Assembly: GCA_025054775.1 (NCBI GenBank)
Contig: JANWZA010000058.1
Location: 1-64,000 of the forward strand
Length of the DNA stretch: 64,000 bases
Direction: 5' to 3'
From: Microscillaceae bacterium
GTDB taxonomy: Bacteria; Bacteroidota; Bacteroidia; Cytophagales; Microscillaceae
Every line of letters starts with the position of its first letter. The stretch's first letter is position 1. Positions 42,105 to 52,773 of this stretch are shown piece by piece. A model generated the notes under the pieces. That model was not told the origin of the DNA. It did no database searches and saw only the letters and a program-made list of their open reading frames with translations. The position numbers were made by a program, and so were the translations under genes.

Positions 42105-44036
42105 ATGAAACAAAGTTTTTCAACTATTTTTTTAGCCCTTATTTGCCTGTATTTGCTAGATGCCTGTTCTTCACAGATGCAAACTGCTAAAAAGAAATTT
42201 GATATGGGCGAATACCAACCAGCAATCATGCTTTACAAGCAATTAGCCCAAAAGCCCGAGCATGCCGCTAAAAGTAATTTCTTTATTGCTGAAAGCTACC
42301 GGCTTTCTAACCGCTTAGATAGTGCTGAAATCTATTACCAAAATGCTATTGCTCAGGGCTATACGCGTGAGGATACAAAATTCCACTATGCTATGAGCCT
42401 TAAAATGGCAGGAAAATATAACCAAGCTGCCCAAATTTTAGAAGAGTATGTTAAAACAGGAAAATCTAGTGAATATGTAAAACGTGCCAAACGTGAAATA
42501 GAAAATTTGAAGCAAATTAACACCATCCTGAACCAAAAAAATTATTATGAAGTGCAAAACCTTGAAAGTGTGAATACTCCCCAAACCGAATTTTCTCCTG
42601 TTATCTTTCAAGACAAACTTCTCATTAGCGCCTCGCGAAAAGAAGACCTATATACTGCAACAGGTATGGGCTATTTAGGTATTTATGCCTATAATTTGGC
42701 AGACTTGAAAAATGAAAAACCGAGTAGTCAAATTTTTGACCAAAAAATTTGGAAAGATGAAGTAAATGAAGGCTCTCCCACCTTCTCGCGTGATGGCAAA
42801 TTAATGATCTTTGCACGAGGCAACCCAGGAGGCTGGAATCAAACTCAACGCGATGTAGATTTGTATTTTTCTGTACGCCAAGCCGATGGCTCATGGGACG
42901 AACCCAACCTCCTCGCTATCAGTATTCCCGATGCTTGGGACGCATGCCCTTTTATCCACCCCAACGGTAAAACGCTTTATTTCGCTTCTAACCGTAAAGG
43001 AGGCTACGGGGGAATCGACCTCTATGTCTGTGATATCACTAATACAGGCAAAGCTACCAACGTGAGAAATCTAGGTAAAGATATTAACACAGAAGGCAAT
43101 GAAATGTTTCCTTTTGTAGCAGATAATGGCAAACTCTACTTTGCTTCTGACGGACATGCAGGACTCGGAGGTTTAGATATTTTTGAAGCCACGCGAAGTG
43201 GCGGAAAAATTACAATTAGGAATATGGGTAAGCCACTCAACTCTTCTTCTGATGACTTTTCGCTCATCTTTGATACTGACACCACAGGCTACTTCGCCTC
43301 TAACCGAGCAGGCGGCAAAGGTGATGACGATATCTACCGCTTCCGTGATGCTACTCCTAACACAAAAATCGTGAATTACTTTTTAACTATTACTACCATT
43401 ACACGTAATGATGATGGCACTGAGCAAATCGTCCCACAAGTTAAAATTGAATGGAAGGATAATAACAAACAACTATTACAAACTTTTGTCTCTGATGAAA
43501 ATGGAAAAATTAAGCCCTTCCCTGTAAAAATTAGTACCGACTATAACTTTACAGTCTCCAAAGAAGGATTTTTCAAAAAAGATGATTTTTACACCACTTA
43601 TGGAAAAGCTATCCCCCAAGAATTACTTACCAAAGCCGTGACCGATACTATTCTGGAACTAAAAGTAGAGCTTGAACCCATTGTCATTGACAAGCCCATT
43701 ATCTTGCAAAATATCAATTACGATTTTAATAGCGATGCCATTCGGCCTGATGCCGCCTTGGAGTTAGATAAGTTAGTGAAAATTATGCAAGATAATCCTG
43801 ATATTATAATTGAACTAAGTTCACATACTGATGCTGTTGGTTCGCGTGAACGCAATCTTGACCTTTCACAACGCAGAGCTAAAAATGCCGTAGCTTACAT
43901 CGTTTCAAAAGGAATTTCCGAAGACCGACTGATTGCCAAAGGCTATGGTGAGGATAAGCTGTTGGTACAAACGCAAGAGGCTAACGAACAAAACCGTAGA
44001 ACAGAGTTCAAGGTAATTCGCATTAAAAAAGAGTAA
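42105..44036 (+). CDS. porE: PorE-like lipoprotein (TPR, propeller, CRD, OmpA)
   Basis: 643 residues with lipobox LDAC, lipidated Cys21. Domains in order: TPR units (about 24-135), PD40 beta-propeller (about 155-425; YFASNRKGGYGGIDLYVC, YFASDGHAGLGGLDIF, YFASNRAGGKGDDDIY), a carboxypeptidase-regulatory-like fold (about 440-525), and OmpA domain (about 545-643; ELSSHTDAVGSRERNLDLSQRRA). This four-part order, including the lipid anchor, is that of PorE, which links the PorK/N and translocon parts of the type IX secretion system to peptidoglycan. The 596-residue protein at 23744 is a shorter relative. The giant protein at 6067 would be a client of the system. Confidence 0.75.
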   Translation: MKQSFSTIFLALICLYLLDACSSQMQTAKKKFDMGEYQPAIMLYKQLAQKPEHAAKSNFFIAESYRLSNRLDSAEIYYQNAIAQGYTREDTKFHYAMSLKMAGKYNQAAQILEEYVKTGKSSEYVKRAKREIENLKQINTILNQKNYYEVQNLESVNTPQTEFSPVIFQDKLLISASRKEDLYTATGMGYLGIYAYNLADLKNEKPSSQIFDQKIWKDEVNEGSPTFSRDGKLMIFARGNPGGWNQTQRDVDLYFSVRQADGSWDEPNLLAISIPDAWDACPFIHPNGKTLYFASNRKGGYGGIDLYVCDITNTGKATNVRNLGKDINTEGNEMFPFVADNGKLYFASDGHAGLGGLDIFEATRSGGKITIRNMGKPLNSSSDDFSLIFDTDTTGYFASNRAGGKGDDDIYRFRDATPNTKIVNYFLTITTITRNDDGTEQIVPQVKIEWKDNNKQLLQTFVSDENGKIKPFPVKISTDYNFTVSKEGFFKKDDFYTTYGKAIPQELLTKAVTDTILELKVELEPIVIDKPIILQNINYDFNSDAIRPDAALELDKLVKIMQDNPDIIIELSSHTDAVGSRERNLDLSQRRAKNAVAYIVSKGISEDRLIAKGYGEDKLLVQTQEANEQNRRTEFKVIRIKKE

Positions 44037-44182
44037 TTCTTTTACTATTCTATTCATAAAAACTATAACTTTTTCAAGAATTTTTGCCTCTTGTTATATA
44101 CTTTTTGCTTAAAAACAAAGTTTTTTCATCAAAATTCTTAACTTTACTCTATTATTTTGTAACCTACTTGCCTCCAACAGCT

Positions 44183-45283
44183 ATGAAACTCGACTTGCTA
44201 GAAATTCAACCCTTGGAAAGTTGGATTAAAACCAAAAAGCGCAAACCCTTAGTGATTGCAGGACCTTGCAGCGCCGAAAGCGAAGAGCAAATGCTTCAAA
44301 CCTGCCTCCAACTCAAAGAGTTGCAAGTAGATATGCTTCGGGCAGGAGTCTGGAAACCGCGCACTCGCCCTAGTAGCTTTGAGGGCTACGGCGAAAAAGC
44401 TCTGCCTTGGGTGAAAGCTGTAAAAGAAGCTACCCAACTGCCTATAGCAATTGAGGTAGCTACCCCACAACACATAGAATTAGCCCTCAAATACGAAGTA
44501 AATGTACTTTGGATTGGAGCAAAAACAACCGTAAACCCCTTTAACGTACAAGAAATTGCTAATGCCTTGCGCGGCGTAGATATTCCTGTTATGGTGAAAA
44601 ACCCTGTCAATCCTGACCTCGCCCTATGGATCGGAGCCATGGAACGACTTTACCGAGCAGGTATTCGCAAGTTAGTAGCTATTCACCGAGGCTTTTCTAC
44701 CTTTCAAAAAAAGAGATACCGCAACGAACCAATGTGGCAAATCCCTATTGAACTAAAAACCTACCTTCCTAATCTACCACTTATTTGCGACCCCAGCCAT
44801 ATTACAGGAAACCGTGAATTGTTACAAGAAATCGCCCAAAAAGCCCTTGACTTAAACTACGAGGGACTTATGATTGAGGCTCATTTCAATCCCACCCTTG
44901 CCCTTAGTGATGCTGAACAACAGGTTACCCCACAAAGATTAGGACAAATTTTGAGCGAGCTCAAAGTACGACTAGTTACCACAGATAACCTCGAGTTCCT
45001 TAACCAATTAGAGGAGATTCGTGCTAAAATTGATAACATCGACCGGGAATTGATTGAAATTCTTGCTGCACGTATGGCTTTGGTAGAGCAAGCGGGAGAG
45101 TATAAACGTGAAAATAACATTACCATTTTTCAATTAGAACGCTGGGACGAAATTTTTAGAACACGCCCTGAATGGGGCAGAAAAATGGGGCTTTACAAAG
45201 ATTTTATTGCCGAAATATACAAGCTCATCCACGTAGAAAGCATACGCAAACAAACTGAAATCATGAACAAGCAGATCGCCTAA
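44183..45283 (+). CDS. aroF: Bifunctional DAHP synthase/chorismate mutase
   Basis: 366 residues from the ATG at 44183; the frame is open to 44084 but that lead lacks sense. The first ~260 residues are a type I-beta DAHP synthase (VIAGPCSAESEEQM, RAGVWKPRTRPSSFEGYG, DPSHITGNRELL), and residues about 275-366 an AroQ chorismate mutase (EEIRAKIDNIDRELIEILAARM). It joins erythrose-4-phosphate and PEP, the first shikimate step, and turns chorismate to prephenate. Fusion lets the mutase domain act as feedback sensor for prephenate in known relatives (Bacillus, Porphyromonas). A hairpin terminator follows. Confidence 0.92.
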   Translation: MKLDLLEIQPLESWIKTKKRKPLVIAGPCSAESEEQMLQTCLQLKELQVDMLRAGVWKPRTRPSSFEGYGEKALPWVKAVKEATQLPIAIEVATPQHIELALKYEVNVLWIGAKTTVNPFNVQEIANALRGVDIPVMVKNPVNPDLALWIGAMERLYRAGIRKLVAIHRGFSTFQKKRYRNEPMWQIPIELKTYLPNLPLICDPSHITGNRELLQEIAQKALDLNYEGLMIEAHFNPTLALSDAEQQVTPQRLGQILSELKVRLVTTDNLEFLNQLEEIRAKIDNIDRELIEILAARMALVEQAGEYKRENNITIFQLERWDEIFRTRPEWGRKMGLYKDFIAEIYKLIHVESIRKQTEIMNKQIA

Positions 45284-45311
45284 AACCTGACAAAGAGGCA
45301 TATGTTTTTCT

Positions 45312-45359
45312 AAAAAACTGACAATAAGATACCGTTTCGTGTCTTTTTGTCAGTTTTAT
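45312..45359 (+). terminator. Terminator after the DAHP synthase gene
   Basis: AAAACTGACAA (45314-45324) pairs with TTGTCAGTTTT (45347-45357); AGATAC and GTGTCT extend it inside with one G-U pair. TTATT follows. Confidence 0.8.
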
Positions 45360-45479
45360 TCTTGATTTTCCCTGCCAAAAAGGGCTTGGCATACAAAATG
45401 CTATCTTACTCGGTAGAAATTCAATTTTTTAGGTTCAACAATTAAAATAACATAAACTTTTATAGTACTATTTAAGATA

Positions 45480-45770
45480 ATGGCATTAAATATCAAGCCT
45501 TTGGCAGACAGAGTTCTAGTAGAACCTGCGCCAGCAGAAGAGAAAACCGCCTCTGGTATCATTATCCCTGATACTGCAAAAGAAAAGCCACAGAGAGGGC
45601 AAATCGTAGCAGTAGGAGAAGGTAAAGTTTCAGATAATGGTACAATTGTGAAGCCCCAAGTAAAAGTGGGTGATACTGTGCTTTATGGCAAATATGCAGG
45701 CACAGAAATCACAATTGATGGTAAGGAGTATCTCATTATGCGTGAGACTGATATTTTTGCAGTTATTTAA
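45480..45770 (+). CDS. groES: Co-chaperonin GroES (10 kDa)
   Basis: 96 residues, full length. Begins [20 protein letters not shown] and has the mobile loop [18 protein letters not shown] (about 22-39), whose IIIP contacts GroEL, and [18 protein letters not shown] at the end. It caps the GroEL chamber for protein folding. groEL follows on the same strand, though with an unusually long gap of 282 bp. Confidence 0.97.
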   Translation: MALNIKPLADRVLVEPAPAEEKTASGIIIPDTAKEKPQRGQIVAVGEGKVSDNGTIVKPQVKVGDTVLYGKYAGTEITIDGKEYLIMRETDIFAVI

Positions 45771-45783
45771 TCTATAAAACCTT

Positions 45784-45944
45784 GAAATTTTGTTCTGTGA
45801 AGCAACCTTATTTTTAGATGCCTATTTTTTAGCGGTGTCACTCGCATTTTTTAAGAAATAGCACCCATTTTTAGTGAGTAAAAAAACTATAAAGAACTAT
45901 TTTTTGCAAGGTATACCTTAGGTTGCGTAGCAAAGCAAAATTTC
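45784..45944 (+). other. Structured spacer between groES and groEL
   Basis: GAAATTTTG (45784-45792) pairs with CAAAATTTC (45936-45944), and after a symmetric 9-base internal loop GCAACCT (45802-45808) pairs with AGGTTGC (45920-45926). Inside are the perfect 12-bp palindrome AAGGTATACCTT (45908-45919) and shorter stems. If transcribed through, this folds into one domain that ends about 108 bases before the groEL start. Function unknown. Confidence 0.55.
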
Positions 45945-46043
45945 TAAAAAAAATATAAACAAATTTCAACTATTTTCAATCTTCACTTCCTAATTTAATC
46001 TCTTAGTAAATAACAATTGAGTGTAAAACAAAATAAAAGTTAA

Positions 46044-47684
<1,641 letters not shown>

Positions 47685-47719
47685 TAACCTAATCGCTGCC
47701 TAAGTTAGTGTACATTACC

Positions 47720-47757
47720 AAGCCTGCAAGATTTTCTCAATCTTGTAGGCTTTTTTA
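47720..47757 (+). terminator. Rho-independent terminator of groEL
   Basis: AGCCTGCAAGATT pairs with AATCTTGTAGGCT (one G-U) over a short loop, then TTTTTATT. Confidence 0.9.
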
Positions 47758-48007
47758 TTGTGAAAATACCTTACTTCAAGTAATCTTATAAATCGCCCTA
47801 ATAATCCTTAACAAAGGAAAAAGCAACTTAAAAAATCTTTGAGTAGAACGGAAGATTTTTAAGTTTCTGGAAACCAATCACTTAATTCTTCTCTAAATTC
47901 ATAAAAATTTTCAGTAAGGGCACTTACATTAATGTTGCTAAATTCTAAATTAGAAATTAAATATTTACCTTTGAAATGCTTTTGTAAAGAAATTTTACTA
48001 AAAAAAC
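47758..48007. other. Gap between groEL terminator and gcvT promoter
   Basis: AT-rich. A 61-codon frame on the minus strand (47859-48044) overlaps the gcvT promoter and is not supported as a gene, although its tail (ENFYEFREELSDWFPE) looks protein-like. Nothing else seen. Confidence 0.5.
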
Positions 48008-48016
48008 TACCTTTGC
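48008..48016 (+). promoter_or_regulatory. Promoter -7 element of gcvT
   Basis: TACCTTTGC, 46 bases before the ATG at 48063. Confidence 0.65.
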
Positions 48017-48062
48017 TAAAAATATTTTTCTCAAAAAAGCACACGCAACCTTCGTAGAAAAC

Positions 48063-49154
48063 ATGAGTCTAAAACATATTCCTTTGAATGATTTACACAT
48101 AGCACTTGGGGCAAAAATGGTAGATTTTGCGGGCTTTTATATGCCTTTACGTTACACCTCTGAAAGGGAAGAGCATTTAGCTGTTCGGCAGAGTGTAGGC
48201 ATTTTTGACGTTTCACACATGGGTGAGTTTTTTATCAAAGGGGAAAAGGCTCTGGATTTACTGCAATATGTAGTTTCTAACGACGTAGCTACCTTACCTG
48301 TAGGAAAAGCCCAATATGCCTACATGCCCAACGACGTGGGTGGTATTGTAGATGATTTGCTCATATATCATTTAGCTGAAAAAGAGTACATGATGGTAGT
48401 AAATGCGGCAAATATTGACAAAGATTGGCAATGGATAAACCACTATAATACCTTCGGAGCAGAGCTTGAAAATGCCTCTGATAAAATTTGTCTATTTGCA
48501 GTGCAAGGTCCTAAAGCTGCTGAAACTTTACAAAAACTTACTTCTTACAACCTTATTGAAATGCCTTATTATGCCGTGCGACGCATTCCTTTGGCAGGCT
48601 TAGAAAATGTTATCGTAGCTTCCACAGGTTATACCAAAAAGGGCTCGGGAAGTTTTGAGGTATTTGTACCTAATGAATATGCACGTGAAGTATGGGAAAA
48701 GATTTTTGAAGCAGGCAAAGAATTTAATATCAAGCCTGCAGGATTAGGTGCTCGCGACACGCTCCGTTTGGAAATGGGGTATTGCTTATACGGTAATGAA
48801 ATCAATGATTATACCTCTCCTTTTGAGGCAAATCTAGGCTGGGTGACCAAATTTACCAAGAAATTCGTCAATTCAGAAAACTTGCTTAAAGCCAAAGAAC
48901 AAGGTGTGAAACGTAAGCTTGTAGCTTTGGAAATGATTGAAAAGGGCATACCTCGTAGCCATTATGAAATTTACAGCCTCAACCAAGAAAGAATTGGCGA
49001 AGTAACCTCTGGTAGCATATCACCTGTGCTTAATGTAGGAATATGCTTGGGCTATGTACCCAAAGAATTTGCAGAAATAGATACGCAAGTATATATCAAA
49101 ATTAGAGATAGCTTTGCTAAAGCAAAAGTAGTGAAGTTACCATTTGTGAAATAG
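48063..49154 (+). CDS. gcvT: Glycine cleavage system aminomethyltransferase (T protein)
   Basis: 363 residues, full length. It passes the methylene group from the lipoyl H protein to tetrahydrofolate, releasing ammonia. Marks: MVDFAGFYMPLRYTSEREEHLAVRQ at the N-terminus, FDVSHMGEF, and GLGARDTLRLEMGYCLYGNE with the catalytic Asp (about residue 230). The gcvH and gcvP genes are not in the window. The DUF58 gene follows 11 bp downstream on the same strand. Confidence 0.96.
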   Translation: MSLKHIPLNDLHIALGAKMVDFAGFYMPLRYTSEREEHLAVRQSVGIFDVSHMGEFFIKGEKALDLLQYVVSNDVATLPVGKAQYAYMPNDVGGIVDDLLIYHLAEKEYMMVVNAANIDKDWQWINHYNTFGAELENASDKICLFAVQGPKAAETLQKLTSYNLIEMPYYAVRRIPLAGLENVIVASTGYTKKGSGSFEVFVPNEYAREVWEKIFEAGKEFNIKPAGLGARDTLRLEMGYCLYGNEINDYTSPFEANLGWVTKFTKKFVNSENLLKAKEQGVKRKLVALEMIEKGIPRSHYEIYSLNQERIGEVTSGSISPVLNVGICLGYVPKEFAEIDTQVYIKIRDSFAKAKVVKLPFVK

Positions 49155-49165
49155 CTTTTAATGAT

Positions 49166-50074
49166 ATGGATTTGCAAAATTTAGCCCAAATTCGTGAATT
49201 TGGCAATATTGAGTTTTTGGCCAAACAGTTAGTAGAAGGGTTTATTACAGGATTACACCGCTCTCCTTTTCACGGCTTTTCGGTGGAATTTGCCGAACAT
49301 CGGCTCTATAATACAGGCGAAAGCACCCGCCATATTGATTGGAAAGTATATGCCAAAACCGACCGCCTTTATACCAAACGCTACGAAGAGGAAACGAATT
49401 TGCGTTGCCAACTGCTTTTGGACGTATCTTCATCTATGTACTATCCTACCGAAAACAAAGGCAAAATTACCTTTAGCATTATGGCAGCAGCAGCAATAGC
49501 TTATATGCTTCAAAAACAGAAAGATGCTATTAGCCTTTGTACTTTTTCTGATAAAATTGAAACCCACACGCCCACTAAATCTACGCCTTCCCACGTACAT
49601 AAGCTATTTTTGCAACTGCAAAACCTGTTAGCTCAAGAAAGTAAAGGCAAAACTACCATCATCGCTGACACCCTGCACGAAATAGCCGACAAAATTAACA
49701 AACGCTCTTTGGTAATTATTTTCAGCGACATGTTTGCTCATTTCCAGCAAACCGATGCCCTTTTCTCCGCCCTCCAACATCTTAAACACAACCAACACGA
49801 AGTATTGCTTTTTCACGTCTTTGACCAACAAACCGAACTCATTTTTGATTTTGAGGATAGACCTTACGAATTTATTGACCTTGAAACAGGGCAACGTCTT
49901 AAACTCCAACCAGCCCAAATAAAGCAATACTACCAACGGCAAGTAGAAATTTTTTACCAACAACTTAAACTCAAATGTGGGCAATATAAAATAGATTTCA
50001 TTGAAGCCGACATTGCACGAGGGTTTGACCAAGTCCTTTATGCTTACCTTATTAAGCGGAGCAGAATGAAATAA
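49166..50074 (+). CDS. DUF58-domain protein (vWA-like)
   Basis: 302 residues. The HRLYNTGESTRHIDWKVYAKTDRLYTKRYEEE stretch (about 45-76; central RHIDWKVYA) is the DUF58 signature, followed by LLLDVSSSMYYP (about 83-94), a MIDAS-type metal site, and FSDMFAH later. In Bacteroidota such proteins sit beside MoxR ATPases and BatA/B proteins and may act with them in envelope or stress functions; here moxR is not adjacent, so this is a lone copy, probably co-transcribed with gcvT. Confidence 0.88.
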   Translation: MDLQNLAQIREFGNIEFLAKQLVEGFITGLHRSPFHGFSVEFAEHRLYNTGESTRHIDWKVYAKTDRLYTKRYEEETNLRCQLLLDVSSSMYYPTENKGKITFSIMAAAAIAYMLQKQKDAISLCTFSDKIETHTPTKSTPSHVHKLFLQLQNLLAQESKGKTTIIADTLHEIADKINKRSLVIIFSDMFAHFQQTDALFSALQHLKHNQHEVLLFHVFDQQTELIFDFEDRPYEFIDLETGQRLKLQPAQIKQYYQRQVEIFYQQLKLKCGQYKIDFIEADIARGFDQVLYAYLIKRSRMK

Positions 50075-50351
50075 ATTCTTAATAACTGCTCCTCTTACCC
50101 TTTGAGCCACAACTGAAAAGGGAAAAAGAGCTAGCTCTATAAAACTGCTGATGCCTCAGTGCTTTGCACTAAACCTTCAGCTTGCTTTCTTAATCTCTAA
50201 CTCAGGTTTATTACTAATCTTCCAAAATTACTGAACTTTTATAAAGTTTTTCATCTTCGTTGAAAAAGTGGCTTTTAATCCTTAACAAGGTACAGTTCAG
50301 CACAAGCGGAGACGCTTGCATTAGAAAGGAGAAACGATGCTTGTATCTACT

Positions 50352-50460
50352 CTTTGACGTGAGTCATTAAGGTTAAAGTTTTGATAGACAATTACTTATG
50401 AAAAAGATTTTGAGTAATTGAAAAAATGATTAAACTCTTGGATTGTAGTTTTCAAATGTT
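50352..50460 (-). repeat. Dispersed repeat, copy B (inverted)
   Basis: Reverse complement of copy A at 5161-5260; 50385-50460 matches with three mismatches, and 50352-50384 more loosely. Beyond 50460 the reversed flank TACAAGGTTAAACA resembles the IS1 right-end sequence TACAAAATTAACAA that borders copy A, so both copies may abut an IS end, intact in A and decayed in B. Confidence 0.85.
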
Positions 50461-50754
50461 TAACCTTGTAAACTACGCAAAATATTGTACTTATCCAAGA
50501 TTTTGTTGCTTAATTCACATTACTCTTAGTAAGTTCTATAATCTTACTAATGATTTTTTTAAGAACTTTTAGCCCTCAAAATAAGTTTGGCAAAAAGGAA
50601 ATAGTGCAATTCACCACTTGTTAAAATATTTTGTTTATTCTTTTTCTCAAAAAGTTAAACAAAATGAAAGCACACGTGGTTTTTCAAAAGTAAAGCATAT
50701 AACAATACAAATTTTTACAACTTAACTTTTTTTTACTATACTCACATTTTTCAA
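50461..50754. other. Upstream region of folE
   Basis: AT-rich. ATTTTGTTTA and TAAACAAAAT form a 10-bp inverted repeat near 50627-50667. No gene seen. The part of this gap before copy B (50075-50351) holds a short perfect inverted repeat AGTGC/GCACT near 50158 and nothing else recognised. Confidence 0.5.
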
Positions 50755-51444
50755 ATGAAACAAGAAAGAAACCTATCAAGTCCTATTGCTTTTTTGAATG
50801 GACTTACCGCTGAAGACATTGGGAATGAACACCTAAGCACATCTTATGATACACCGCTCCGACCTGATGCCTTTGAGCAAACTGACGAGCAAAAGATGGC
50901 ACAAATTGAATACCATTTTCGCCAAATTATGGAGATTTTAGGCTTAGACCTTACGGATGATAGCTTGAAAGGAACACCGCACCGCGTCGCCAAAATGTAT
51001 GTAAAAGAAATTTTTAGCGGCTTAAATCCTGAAAATAAGCCCAAGGTTGCCCTTTTTGAGAATAAGTACAAATACAATGAAATGCTTGTAGAAAAAAACA
51101 TTACTTTCTATTCTAATTGTGAGCATCACTTTGTACCTATTATTGGAAAGGCGCATGTGGCTTATATTTCCAAAGGCAAAGTTATCGGTTTGTCAAAGAT
51201 TAACCGCTTGGTGCAGTATTATGCTAAAAGACCGCAGGTGCAAGAACGCCTTACAAACCAAATTGGTAATGAATTGATGCAGGCCTTACAAACGCCTGAT
51301 ATTGCCGTTCTGATTGAAGCTCAGCATCTTTGTGTTGCTTCTCGAGGTATACAAGATATCAACAGTACTACCGTTACCACCTTTTATAGCGGAAGGTTTG
51401 AAGAAGAGAATACCCGCAACGAGTTTTTGAAGTATATTGCCTAA
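50755..51444 (+). CDS. folE: GTP cyclohydrolase I
   Basis: 229 residues. It turns GTP into 7,8-dihydroneopterin triphosphate, the first step of folate and pterin synthesis. Marks: GLDLTDDSLKGTPHRVAKMY, the zinc/active site SNCEHHFVPIIGKAHVAYI with Cys and two His, GLSKINRLVQYYAKRPQVQERLT, and a second zinc Cys in EAQHLCVASRGI. The first ~45 residues are a variable lead. The next gene follows 78 bp later on the same strand. Confidence 0.96.
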   Translation: MKQERNLSSPIAFLNGLTAEDIGNEHLSTSYDTPLRPDAFEQTDEQKMAQIEYHFRQIMEILGLDLTDDSLKGTPHRVAKMYVKEIFSGLNPENKPKVALFENKYKYNEMLVEKNITFYSNCEHHFVPIIGKAHVAYISKGKVIGLSKINRLVQYYAKRPQVQERLTNQIGNELMQALQTPDIAVLIEAQHLCVASRGIQDINSTTVTTFYSGRFEEENTRNEFLKYIA

Positions 51445-51522
51445 AAAACTTAAAACGATACAAATGCCTAATTAAATGAGCCTACTTTTGAAAGACTTAA
51501 GGTAGGCTTTTATAGCTTAGCT

Positions 51523-52773
51523 ATGAAAAATGCTGTTTTAGAAAAAAAAATCCAACTTACTACCCTTTGGCACACCGCTATTGCTCAACAAAAAGCTGTG
51601 GCCTTGTGCCGATTGCCTAACCAAACTACGCAACACCTCATCATTGACTTTAGCCCCCAAGTTAGCAAAACCAAACTTCCAATTGAAAGTCCCCAAGAGC
51701 AAGGGTTTGCAATTAGCCCTTTTATCAATCCTAACAATGAACACACTTATTTTATTAGAGCTGATTTGTATTTTCAAGTCCAACAAGGGCAAGCCATTTG
51801 GCAAGATAGTTACGTACAAAGTAGAAACTACGAGTCAATTAATCACTTTTGGCAGCAAATAGAACATGCTCCTTTTACTGAAGGAATAGAAAAAATAGCT
51901 CTTCATTTACCAAGTATTACGACAGGTTTTGCACTTACAGAAAATTACCTACAAGCAGAACGATATTGCCAAATGGTAGCAAAGGCTATTCAGGCAATTG
52001 AGCGGCACGAGTTTCAAAAAGTAGTGCTTTCGCGGTATAAGTGCAAAACAATTACCGAAAAATTGAATGTAATACAACTTTTTGAAACTATATGCCAAAC
52101 CTACCCCACGGCTTTTGTATATATTTGGTATATTCCTTATGTAGGTTGTTGGGTGGGAGCTTCACCAGAAGTTTTAATTAGCATAGATAAGAATGCTATT
52201 TTTCGCACCGTATCTTTGGCTGGAACGCAGGCATACAATCCTAACGTAAAACTTTCTAAAGTAAGTTGGACGCAAAAAGAAATTGAAGAACAGGCACTTG
52301 TAAGCCGATATATTATTAACTGCTTCAAAAAAATTCGCCTACGGGAATTTCAAGAAGAGGGACCAAAAACCGTAGTAGCAGGTAATTTAGTACATCTCAA
52401 AACAACATTTGAGGTAGATATGCAAGCTACTAATTTCCCTCAGTTAGGTAGTGTAATGTTAGATTTGCTTCACCCTACTTCAGCAGTGTGTGGTATGCCC
52501 AAAGAACCTGCCCTTCGGTTTATTCGGGAAAATGAAAACTACGACCGTAGTTTTTATACGGGTTTTGTGGGTATGGTAAATATTGCTCACGAAACGCACT
52601 TATTTGTCAATTTGCGTTGTATGCAAATTTTGCACAATAAACTCATTTTTTATGCAGGAGCAGGAATTACTGAAGACTCCGAGCCCGAAAAAGAATGGCA
52701 AGAAACTGAAATGAAATGTAATACGTTGCTTTCGGTGGTTGAAAGGATATGTCCTACTACTGACTCTTTCTAA
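51523..52773 (+). CDS. Isochorismate synthase (chorismate-binding family)
   Basis: 416 residues. C-terminal chorismate-binding domain is complete: FQKVVLSRYKCK, FVYIWYIPYVGCWVGASPEVLI, HPTSAVCGMPKEPAL, YDRSFYTGFVGMVN and a final YAGAGITEDSEPEKEWQETE with metal-binding Glu residues. It converts chorismate to isochorismate for menaquinone (MenF) or siderophore (EntC). With no men genes adjacent the pathway is inferred; menaquinone is the usual use in this phylum. It draws on chorismate, as does the DAHP synthase/chorismate mutase at 44183. The stop overlaps the cinA stop by 4 bp (convergent). Confidence 0.88.
   Translation: MKNAVLEKKIQLTTLWHTAIAQQKAVALCRLPNQTTQHLIIDFSPQVSKTKLPIESPQEQGFAISPFINPNNEHTYFIRADLYFQVQQGQAIWQDSYVQSRNYESINHFWQQIEHAPFTEGIEKIALHLPSITTGFALTENYLQAERYCQMVAKAIQAIERHEFQKVVLSRYKCKTITEKLNVIQLFETICQTYPTAFVYIWYIPYVGCWVGASPEVLISIDKNAIFRTVSLAGTQAYNPNVKLSKVSWTQKEIEEQALVSRYIINCFKKIRLREFQEEGPKTVVAGNLVHLKTTFEVDMQATNFPQLGSVMLDLLHPTSAVCGMPKEPALRFIRENENYDRSFYTGFVGMVNIAHETHLFVNLRCMQILHNKLIFYAGAGITEDSEPEKEWQETEMKCNTLLSVVERICPTTDSF

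Noticed and set aside
42105-44036. Complete T9SS operon around the PorE-like genes
   Set aside because: No porK, porL, porM, porN, sprA or similar gene lies in the window; the PorE-like genes stand apart.
47859-48044. 61-residue minus-strand gene
   Set aside because: It overlaps the gcvT promoter, has no promoter or homology I know, and a low-complexity start.
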